64,000 bases of DNA from JAGVDM01 sp964642315 (GTDB taxonomy: Bacteria > Patescibacteriota > Gracilibacteria > Peribacterales > Peribacteraceae): assembly GCA_964642315.1 (NCBI GenBank), contig CAZXOG010000003.1, positions 62,001-126,000 of the forward strand, written 5' to 3'. Position numbers and translations under genes: made by a program. The notes under the pieces are model-generated. The model was not told the origin of the DNA, did not search any database, and worked only from the letters and a program-made list of their open reading frames with translations. Shown piece after piece: positions 57,503 through 64,000 of the stretch; position 1 is the first letter of the stretch; the number at the start of each line of letters is the position of its first letter.

Positions 57503-59983
57503 TTACACAGAATGGCTGCTGCCGCAAGATCTTGCAGATCTTTCCGGCACATCGTTTTCCTCCGGCCACCGCGGATCATCCAGGATCGCTTGGGTATCTA
57601 TCCAGGAAGGCATGGGGAACCCCGTTTCGCGGAAGGTGTTTCCCGATTCAACGATCGCGTGGATGACCTGGTCTTTCGGTATTCCCGTGCTGAGGTAGTA
57701 CCCCGCCGGGTCGTCCGCGAATCGTTCAATAATCGATGCCGCTTCCTCATAGGAAGAAACGACGTGGATGAACTGGGGCACGTAGCGCTGCAGGAGCTGC
57801 ATATCCTTTGCCGTATCGCCAGTGCCGGCTTTCTTCGTGGCAGCGAGATCCGCGATGAGTTCCTGCAGCGTTTGCCAGAGGTGCCGGCTGTCCTTCCCGA
57901 GACCGATCGGATCCACGAAGATCAGCGGCGCCGGAATGTTCTTGAGCAGCTTCTGCGAGCAGAGGGTGATGGCGATTTCCTCCAGCGTTCCGGCACCGCC
58001 CACATTGAACACGTTGATTGTCGCGATATCGTTCATCAGCTTCTGCCGCGTGAGCCTGTCTTTCGCCTGGAAGTCTGCCTGTGCCGGCGGATGGAAGTTC
58101 GGCGCCTGCCCGAAGCGTTCCGCGTCGATCCCCACGCCGATGCGAAAGATATCTTCGGAGATCTCCCCGGCGAATTCGCCGTGTTCCTGTGCGAGCGTCG
58201 GCAGATTCTGCGCAACGTTATCGGCGATATACATCACGCCGGGGCCCTTTCCGTGAATGTACGCGAGCGCGCTCCCGAACCTGCGCTTCATGCGCAGCGA
58301 GAATTGCGTGATTTGCCTGTAGAGCATGTCTTCCGTGCTGCCGGCGACGTGCGTTCCGTACATGGCGATGACCGTGTCGATCCTCTCCAGGCGTTCCCGT
58401 TCGCGCGGGCGCACCCAGAGACCGCGGCGATGCCATTCAAATACTTCTGCCTGCGTGGGCTCACCCTCATTGAAGGCATCCTGACTCGGGTGGCGCACGA
58501 GGTAGAAGGACACGCCCTCTTTCGAGAGCCGCCGGAAGTCATGGTAGAGCTGCTCATCGAAGTACACGTCGTTCACGGGAGACGCCTCTGCCTCTGCAGG
58601 TATCGGTTTCCCCCCCTCGCGTTTATCGAAGGCGTCTGTTTTCGCGCGCAGGTCATGTGCCACAAATACTCCCGTGCCTTCGTCGCGCATGCGGGCCATG
58701 ACGCTCGGATGTGGGAATCCCCAGCTTGCGCACAAGCGCCCCTCTGTTTGCTCGCGTCCTACGTACCGCAGCACGGATGCTATGCCGCGTGCGAAGTAGG
58801 GGATGTCCTTGCCGAAGACGCAGTACTTCGGGTCCGATGCCGCGAATTTTGCATTCACCGACGCCAAGTGGGTTCCCTGGAATGACGGGAGGTCCATCCA
58901 GCTGATTTCGTGGTACTTGTTGGCGCCGACAAGGCAACCGTACGGTTTCCCGCCGGCCCGCTTGGGTGCCGTGTGCGCCAGGAGTTGCATCAGGAGTTCG
59001 GGGTGCGTGTCGAGCTCGATCACGTCGGGGAAGCTCACGCCCCGGGCGATCGTTTTCTTATCCACTACTCGGCTTGCGAATTCCTGCACTTCGCGCGTCG
59101 CGTGGAAGAGGCGCAGCCGTACCGCGAGCTCTTCCGTCGGCACCGCGTCCGTGGATTTATTGAAGAGTTCCACTTGGCGCACATGATCGATACCGGTCGT
59201 GCGGACCCCGTCGAGAACGCGGGCTGCCAGATGTTCCACTTCCGGCCGGTTTGTCTGCCGTTCAATGATCGCCACGTACGGGCCGATCGACATGCGAATG
59301 CCGCCGACAAAAGCCTGGCGGCCCCGCAACTCTCTGGGTAGTCCGCGCACCATATCCTGCATTCCGTCGAGTCCGTGCTTCCCAAAACGGAGAACGCGCC
59401 GCATCGCATCCTCGTCGAAATTCGGTTCGCAGAACAGGTACTGGAGCTGTTCGAGCGGCAATTCTATGCGTCCGTCTTCTGCGATGCATTCCTCGGGGTC
59501 TGCATCTTCCGGGAGGAGCAGGCGGTCCTTTGCCAGCGCATCGAGGACTTCCGCTTGGGGCAGCGCATCTTCCGGTGAGGCGAGCGCCAATCTTCCCACG
59601 GCGATTTCTCTCCGGCGCTCGCGAACCATATCGGCGAGCACGCTCAGGAGCTCGTCGCGCACGCCGTTCCGTCGCACTTCCACTGCGCGGAGCGACGAGA
59701 GTGTCACGGGGACGATCACCCGATGATTCGAATCGAACACGACCTCCTCATCGGTTCTGCGGTCGATGCTCATCATCACCCGGGAGTGGCCGCTCTTTCC
59801 GATGACATCGAGTTCTCCGCGGTCATCCAAGTTCTTCGCGAGCGCGGTTTCGACATCGCTGCGCAGCCCAATCACCATGTGTCCCGAGAGCGACGGCGCG
59901 TCGTACCCCGGGTTAATTCGCACGTCTCCCATCGTCTCCGGGTCCAGGAATCCATCGTTCGTGACGACTGCGGGTAAACGCAT
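57503..59983 (-). CDS. Large protein with C-terminal LOG/lysine-decarboxylase-like domain
   Basis: This 826-residue protein is far larger than LOG family members (about 180-250). Residues 534-780 form a LOG-like Rossmann domain with HGKGPGVMYIADN and the signature VGGAGTLEEIA (about 661-671, family PGGxGTxxE), which in LOG enzymes cleaves the N-glycosidic bond of nucleoside monophosphates. The first ~530 residues, mixed alpha/beta without membrane segments, match nothing I recognise. The ATG at 59983 follows TATAGT by 9 bases; an in-frame TTG at 60001 would place that box inside the gene. Located upstream of pyrG, consistent with a nucleotide-related role, but this is inference. Confidence 0.75.
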   Translation of the reverse strand: MRLPAVVTNDGFLDPETMGDVRINPGYDAPSLSGHMVIGLRSDVETALAKNLDDRGELDVIGKSGHSRVMMSIDRRTDEEVVFDSNHRVIVPVTLSSLRAVEVRRNGVRDELLSVLADMVRERRREIAVGRLALASPEDALPQAEVLDALAKDRLLLPEDADPEECIAEDGRIELPLEQLQYLFCEPNFDEDAMRRVLRFGKHGLDGMQDMVRGLPRELRGRQAFVGGIRMSIGPYVAIIERQTNRPEVEHLAARVLDGVRTTGIDHVRQVELFNKSTDAVPTEELAVRLRLFHATREVQEFASRVVDKKTIARGVSFPDVIELDTHPELLMQLLAHTAPKRAGGKPYGCLVGANKYHEISWMDLPSFQGTHLASVNAKFAASDPKYCVFGKDIPYFARGIASVLRYVGREQTEGRLCASWGFPHPSVMARMRDEGTGVFVAHDLRAKTDAFDKREGGKPIPAEAEASPVNDVYFDEQLYHDFRRLSKEGVSFYLVRHPSQDAFNEGEPTQAEVFEWHRRGLWVRPRERERLERIDTVIAMYGTHVAGSTEDMLYRQITQFSLRMKRRFGSALAYIHGKGPGVMYIADNVAQNLPTLAQEHGEFAGEISEDIFRIGVGIDAERFGQAPNFHPPAQADFQAKDRLTRQKLMNDIATINVFNVGGAGTLEEIAITLCSQKLLKNIPAPLIFVDPIGLGKDSRHLWQTLQELIADLAATKKAGTGDTAKDMQLLQRYVPQFIHVVSSYEEAASIIERFADDPAGYYLSTGIPKDQVIHAIVESGNTFRETGFPMPSWIDTQAILDDPRWPEENDVPERSARSCGSSHSV

Positions 59984-60124
59984 TGGGGAAGGACTATACA
60001 ATGCAGCGATTTCCGATCAAGGAAACTCTCTGTATAAAGGCAGGCGGCCCGACAATCTGCCTTTCCTGCGGCTTTCTGTGGGGCCTGCGAAGTTGTTTGT
60101 CTGGCCGGTGATGCGGTACGAAAA

Positions 60125-60159
60125 ACCGTCCCGATAACCTTTTAGGTTGCCGGGACGGT
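60125..60159 (-). terminator. Rho-independent terminator after the secreted protein gene
   Basis: On the minus strand ACCGTCCCG ... CGGGACGGT (60159-60151 / 60133-60125), with an inner AACCT/AGGTT stem, followed by a run of T. Confidence 0.85.
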
Positions 60160-60198
60160 GGAAACTATCACTCCAGTTGCACGCGCTCGGCGCGAGGC

Positions 60199-60690
60199 TT
60201 ACCGGCGGTTGAAATCGTTGAATTCCCGGTCGCCGCGGATTGCCCGGCGCGTGGGGCGTGTGTCCTCATTGCTGCCTGTCTGCACGAGGCGAGGGGGGAG
60301 AGGAGAGAGCTGCTCCAGCCCATTCCCTTCCGCACGGGGGGTTCTGCGCTCATCGCCCTGGTTCACGTAGCCGAGCGTCTGGTACTGCCCGCCGCGCTGC
60401 GCCCCAAGTTTGTGGTGGTGGGCATTCCGGCGGCTTGTATCGCGCACAACGCCGCGGATCGGCAAGTAATTGCGGCCGGTCATATCCACCTGCGCCTCGC
60501 CTCGTTCGCCGCCGAACACGAGGATATCGCCGACCATCGGCTCTGGGCTGTTCTGTTCACGGTCCTGGCGGATATCGCGGCGCGTCGGTTTCTCATCGAC
60601 GGTCGTCGTGATATATGCCATCGCCGGTGCGGCGGCGCCGAAGGCAATGCCCGCTGCCGCGAGGCTTGAGATGATGCGCGTGGTCCACAT
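60199..60690 (-). CDS. Secreted Arg-rich hypothetical protein
   Basis: This 163-residue protein has a Sec signal peptide (hydrophobic 6-23, probable cleavage after AMA at 25). The mature part is low-complexity and polar, with repeated Arg-Asp motifs (RRDIRQDREQ; RRAIRGDREF). No family recognised. Followed by a strong terminator, so it is probably a single-gene unit. Confidence 0.7.
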   Translation of the reverse strand: MWTTRIISSLAAAGIAFGAAAPAMAYITTTVDEKPTRRDIRQDREQNSPEPMVGDILVFGGERGEAQVDMTGRNYLPIRGVVRDTSRRNAHHHKLGAQRGGQYQTLGYVNQGDERRTPRAEGNGLEQLSPLPPRLVQTGSNEDTRPTRRAIRGDREFNDFNRR

Positions 60691-60847
60691 GGTGAGAGGA
60701 GTGAAAGGATAAAGAATTAAAGAGGCGAGGTAGTGAATACTTTACTCTCGGGGCTCCCGAGCTTACTGCCCTGCATTGGGCTATGCAACACCTTTTGCGC
60801 GTCTTTTCCTCTGCGTGAACAAACACTGTGCTCAGTGTCCTTTCCTC

Positions 60848-61255
60848 TCAGGAGACTTTCCGCGTCTTCGTTCGGAGTCTCGCTGGTTTCCTCCCATTCT
60901 TCATTGCCCGATTCACCTGCTGTTTTGTGGCTCCTGCAGCGCGTGTTGCTTGCTCCGTTGCCATGGTTTTCCCTTTCTCAATCAAGCCGCTCAGTTCATG
61001 TCTTGCCTCCTCGAATTTCTTCTTCGCGAATTCCTTCGCCTTGCCGAGGTTCTGCTGCACCTCGTCGCTTTCCACGAATTCCCGCACCTGGCGTGCGAGC
61101 TGTTTGCCGTCCTTCTGCAAGTGTTGGCCGAGAGTTTTTGCTGCCTGTTCCGGATCTTTGGCTTTCGCGAGAGCCTCCCGGAGCTTCTTGTTGCTGAAGA
61201 GGTATCCGGCGAACGCGCCGCCGAGGGTGCCAAGGAGGAGGGAGAGTTTGCGCAT
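60848..61255 (-). CDS. YtxH-like small membrane-anchored helical protein
   Basis: This 135-residue protein has an N-terminal glycine-containing membrane helix (LLLGTLGGAFAGYLFS) followed by a long Lys/Glu/Ala amphipathic helix, the YtxH/general-stress layout. A TACAAT lies about 24 bases upstream of the ATG. Confidence 0.75.
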   Translation of the reverse strand: MRKLSLLLGTLGGAFAGYLFSNKKLREALAKAKDPEQAAKTLGQHLQKDGKQLARQVREFVESDEVQQNLGKAKEFAKKKFEEARHELSGLIEKGKTMATEQATRAAGATKQQVNRAMKNGRKPARLRTKTRKVS

Positions 61256-61393
61256 TGGGTCACGAGGGGGAACAGGTGCATTGTACCCGTCTTCGCGGAC
61301 GCATGCATTGTTTTTCTTGCGGTGCCGCTGATTTCTCGCGTTCTTTGCGCATGAACGTCTGCATGTATGGGGGAACTGCTATACTTGTTTTCT

Positions 61394-61900
61394 GTGCGGA
61401 TCGATCATGTCACCGTTCGGCTGAGTCCCGCGATTCTCATTTTCCAGGTAGTGCTTGCGACTTTCGGTGTCTCCATTGTTTTCACGTTTGTTTCCATGGT
61501 GGAGCTGAGCGAGGCATGGTTCGGCGCCGGTGTCGGTGATCTCCTGCGGGATGATGCGATCTTCTTCGTCCTGAGCGCGTCGTTGGAGGCAGTCATTACC
61601 ATCAGCCTATTTCTCCGCTGGAGCGCTGTTCGGTACGACATTAAGGATGACGAACTCGTCCACGCGCGCGGCATTCTCTGGCGGCAACGGCATATTCATT
61701 CTCTGAAGGACGTGCAGACCGTTTTCGTCTCTCAGGGAATCCTGGGGAGGATTTTTTCCTTCGGTACCATCACGCTCCACAATCCTCTGCTCCGCGGGGA
61801 GATCACCCTCCGCCACATCGCCGATCCGGAGCGTTCCGCAGATGTTCTGCGTTCAGTGCTGCGGCACGTAAAACACGACAACATCGTTCCCCTGCGGTAG
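61394..61900 (+). CDS. PH domain (bPH2-like) membrane protein
   Basis: This 168-residue protein has two membrane helices (about 15-37, 57-75) and a C-terminal bacterial PH domain (YDIKDDELVHARGILWRQRH; IHSLKDVQTVFVSQGILGRI). The start is GTG 61394, 8 bases after TATACT (61380-61385); an in-frame ATG at 61367 would place that box inside the gene. Convergent with proS, one base between the stops. Confidence 0.82.
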   Translation: MRIDHVTVRLSPAILIFQVVLATFGVSIVFTFVSMVELSEAWFGAGVGDLLRDDAIFFVLSASLEAVITISLFLRWSAVRYDIKDDELVHARGILWRQRHIHSLKDVQTVFVSQGILGRIFSFGTITLHNPLLRGEITLRHIADPERSADVLRSVLRHVKHDNIVPLR

Positions 61901-61901
61901 A

Positions 61902-63320
61902 TCAATACGCTTTTGCGTACAGTGCCATCATTGTGGCGGCGGCACCGCTCACGATATCTTTCTTTCCCTTTATCTTGTCCCCGACAATGCGGATTGTCGC
62001 CTTGGTTTGTTCCTGTATCCGCATTGCGCTCTCCACCGTGCCGTCCCATGGGGCCCAGACAAATCCTCCGCGGCCTTCCATGTATTCCTTCAGCTCGTCG
62101 AACGTGGAAACCGTTGCGGTGTTCTCTTGCACAAATGCTTCGGCCTGTCTGAGGAGCGTTCTCTGAATTTCCGTGAGGATCGGGCTGATCTTCTCGCCCA
62201 CTGCGGCAAGCGGCAGTGCCGTTTTCTCCCCCGTGTCCCGGCGGACAATGGTCACCTGTTTCTTCTCCACGTCCTTCGGGCCGATTTCCATGCGGAGCGG
62301 GACGCCCTTTACCTCCCATTCGTTGAATTTGAAGCCCGGTGATTTCTCGTCGCGGGCATCCACTTCGATGCGTACGTGCGATAATTGCTTTCGTACCGTA
62401 TCGCAAGCTTGCATGACGAGTTCCCGTTCCTCGCTCGATTTGTAGATCGGTACGATCACGGTTTGCACCGGTGCGATATTCGGCGGCAGGCGCAGTCCCT
62501 TTGCATCGCCGTGCACGACGATCAATGTCCCGATGAGCCGGGTGGATACGCCCCAACTCGTCATCCACGGTTTCTGGGTCTGGCCGTTCTCATCGAGAAA
62601 CGACACGCCGTACGCTTCGGAGAAACCCTGTCCCAAGTTGTGCGATGTCCCGGCTTGGATTGCCTTGCCATCCTTCGCGAGCGCCTCGGTGGTGAGCGTG
62701 TAGAGCGCGCCGGCGAATTTGTCATGATCAGGCTTGCGTCCCGTGAGCACGGGGATTGCGAGCGTTTCGCGATCGAAATCAGCGTACATCTTCAGTGCCG
62801 CCTCTGCCATCGCGTCCGCCTCCTCTTTTGTGGCGTGCGAGGTGTGTCCCTCCTGCCACAGGAATTCCAGTGTGCGGAGGAATGGCCGCGTGCGCATTTC
62901 CCACCGCACGATGTTCGCCCACTGGTTGATCTTAATCGGCAGATCGCGGTACGAATGGATCCACTTTGCAAAGGTGGCGTAGATGATCGTTTCGCTCGTC
63001 GGGCGCACGTAGAGTTTCTCCGCGAGTTCCTTGCCACCCCCGTGCGTGACCACGGCGCATTCGGGGGCGAATCCCTCAATGTGTTTTGCCTCCTTGGCGA
63101 TGACCGATTCCGGAATAAAGAGGGGGAAGTATGCGTTCTTCACGCCGAGCGCCTTGATGCGCGCATCCATATCGCGCTGCATGGCTTCCCAAATCGCGTA
63201 TCCGTAGGGCTTGAAGATGATGCAGCCCTTCACGTCCGCGTACTCAGCGAGGCCCGCCGTGTCGATCACGTCCAGGTACCACTGCGCAAAATCTTTCTGC
63301 TGATCAGCGATGTGTGCCAT
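61902..63320 (-). CDS. proS: Prolyl-tRNA synthetase, archaeal/eukaryotic type
   Basis: This 472-residue class II synthetase has motif 2 (INQWANIVRWEMRTRPFLRT), the proline site FLWQEGHTSHAT and motif 3 region (TSWGVSTRLIGTLIVVHGD). It lacks the editing insertion of bacterial ProS and ends in the short C-terminal domain terminating in Tyr. That domain's usual zinc-binding cysteines are missing (GGFVWAPWDGTVESAM where Cys would be expected). The ATG at 63320 follows TACACT (63333-63328) by 7 bases. Confidence 0.95.
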   Translation of the reverse strand: MAHIADQQKDFAQWYLDVIDTAGLAEYADVKGCIIFKPYGYAIWEAMQRDMDARIKALGVKNAYFPLFIPESVIAKEAKHIEGFAPECAVVTHGGGKELAEKLYVRPTSETIIYATFAKWIHSYRDLPIKINQWANIVRWEMRTRPFLRTLEFLWQEGHTSHATKEEADAMAEAALKMYADFDRETLAIPVLTGRKPDHDKFAGALYTLTTEALAKDGKAIQAGTSHNLGQGFSEAYGVSFLDENGQTQKPWMTSWGVSTRLIGTLIVVHGDAKGLRLPPNIAPVQTVIVPIYKSSEERELVMQACDTVRKQLSHVRIEVDARDEKSPGFKFNEWEVKGVPLRMEIGPKDVEKKQVTIVRRDTGEKTALPLAAVGEKISPILTEIQRTLLRQAEAFVQENTATVSTFDELKEYMEGRGGFVWAPWDGTVESAMRIQEQTKATIRIVGDKIKGKKDIVSGAAATMMALYAKAY

Positions 63321-63356
63321 CGCGGGCAGTGTAGCGGCTCGTGGAGAGCTCTGCCA

Positions 63357-63797
63357 TCAACTCAGCCAGACTCCGATCATCGTGACTGCCGCGCCGAATG
63401 CGATGCCGACGATCACTTCCATGAAGGAGTGTCCGAGCTGCTCGGAAAAATGGCGCCAGTGCTGCAGGCGGTTGAGGATTTCCGCTTGTTTACCCACTTG
63501 GTAACGCACGCTCATGGCGTCATACCAGACGATGCACGCGAAGACGAGCGCGATGGCGAATTCCGTGGAGGAAACCGGATGCGTGCGGGAAACCACGATG
63601 AGGAGCGACGTGACGAATGCAGAATGAGAGCTTGGCATGCCGCCGGGCCGGAACATCCACTTTACCCAGTGTCCGTTTCCGAGGTTCTCCCCTTCCTTGA
63701 TCGTCCGCACGCATACCTTCACGATTTCCGTGAGCAGGAGTGCAAGGAGTGGCGTGAGGAAAAGGTACGTGCGGAGGATGCTGTTCACTGGTTCCAT
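63357..63797 (-). CDS. DUF212 (PAP2/haloperoxidase-related) membrane protein
   Basis: This 146-residue protein has four hydrophobic segments and the family motif RPGGMPSSHSAFV, plus a second polar motif near HSFMEVIVG. Related to acid-phosphatase/vanadium haloperoxidase folds; YuiD-like, function undetermined. The ATG at 63797 follows CACAAT by 6 bases. Confidence 0.88.
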   Translation of the reverse strand: MEPVNSILRTYLFLTPLLALLLTEIVKVCVRTIKEGENLGNGHWVKWMFRPGGMPSSHSAFVTSLLIVVSRTHPVSSTEFAIALVFACIVWYDAMSVRYQVGKQAEILNRLQHWRHFSEQLGHSFMEVIVGIAFGAAVTMIGVWLS

Positions 63798-63838
63798 GGC
63801 CGCATTGTGCCTCACGCGTCTTCATCCGACAAATGCGG

Positions 63839-64000
63839 TCATACTGCCCTTGCGTCGCAGATTCCCCTGTATGGACAGCTTCTGCATTTCTCTCGTGTCG
63901 GGGTTGGGTGGAAATCTTTCTGTTCCAGGCGTTCGACGATTGCTGCGATCTGTTTCTGTGCATCCTGCAGCTGGCGGTCCGATCGTTCGGTCGTGATCTC
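63839..64000 (-). CDS. C-terminus of a 4Fe-4S PD-(D/E)XK-type nuclease (partial)
   Basis: The last 53 residues of a protein continuing beyond the window. The end FHPTPTREKCRSCPYRGICD has cysteines spaced C-x2-C-x5-C, the Fe-S staple that closes Cas4/AddB/RecB-like nuclease domains (the fourth Cys lies earlier, outside the window). It could belong to an AddAB/UvrD-type recombination helicase or a stand-alone Cas4-like exonuclease. Confidence 0.7.
   Translation of the reverse strand, partial: EITTERSDRQLQDAQKQIAAIVERLEQKDFHPTPTREKCRSCPYRGICDARAV

Noticed and set aside
57464..58885. 473-codon plus-strand frame antisense to the LOG-fusion gene
   Set aside because: Coding signals (LOG motif, promoter) belong to the minus strand.
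1..64000. CRISPR array or tandem direct repeats
   Set aside because: No regularly spaced identical repeats were seen; the repeats noted are single hairpins or promoter elements.

Overview
The window is dense, GC-rich bacterial DNA read with the standard code. UGA is a normal stop, and release factor 2 (prfB) is encoded here with a likely +1 frameshift site. Gene content and style suggest a Patescibacteria/CPR member, perhaps Peregrinibacteria/Peribacteria-like: compact convergent genes, many short hypothetical membrane proteins, an ECF sigma factor with a FecR/DUF5667-like partner, a PorA/KorA-type 2-oxoacid oxidoreductase with flavodoxin, GatB, and an archaeal/eukaryotic-type ProS. This placement is inference from style; no marker phylogeny was possible.

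Layout. 1-2.6 kb: the end of an unidentified gene, then a visibly AT-richer segment with one SF2 helicase carrying three C-terminal repeats, abutting the 3' end of tRNA-Thr. 2.7-4.5 kb: sufU and sufS. 4.6-16.8 kb: a surface-polysaccharide cluster with a large GT-C-like membrane protein, GT2 + DUF2304, five GT4 enzymes, rmlA, rmlB and a DDD-motif protein. 16.8-20.7 kb: M50 protease, rpmB, an RF-1-domain protein, tRNA-Ser and a GH77 glucanotransferase. 20.7-25.2 kb: a bacterial histone-fold protein, prfB, an unannotated 37-aa membrane peptide, two membrane-anchored proteins and infC-rpmI-rplT. 25.2-32.8 kb: patatin, NIF3-like protein, flavodoxin and KorAB. 32.8-41.8 kb: trmD, DUF167, a DsbA-like lipoprotein, gpmA and a second surface-glycan group (GT26, wecB, O-antigen-ligase-like). 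41.8-50 kb: guaA (long, eukaryote-like form), ECF sigma/anti-sigma-like pair, efp with an altered loop, gatB, def and an exonuclease. 50-64 kb: nth, a DipZ-like thiol-redox protein, pyrK-pyrD, an orphan solute-binding lipoprotein, a LOG-domain fusion protein with pyrG, small envelope proteins, proS, a DUF212 protein and the C-terminus of a 4Fe-4S nuclease.

The strongest window-wide signal is promoter architecture. For more than twenty genes a -10-like hexamer (TANANT or CATACT type) ends only 6-10 nt before the start codon, often exactly 6 nt. That predicts leaderless or nearly leaderless mRNAs, and it helped choose many starts. The 37-aa membrane peptide is the exception: it has an AT-rich promoter, a real leader, a strong Shine-Dalgarno and its own terminator-like hairpin.

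No CRISPR array, rRNA, transposase or plasmid gene was seen. No stretch longer than 300 bases lacks a gene; the largest gaps (about 100-200 bases) hold the promoters, terminators and repeats listed.
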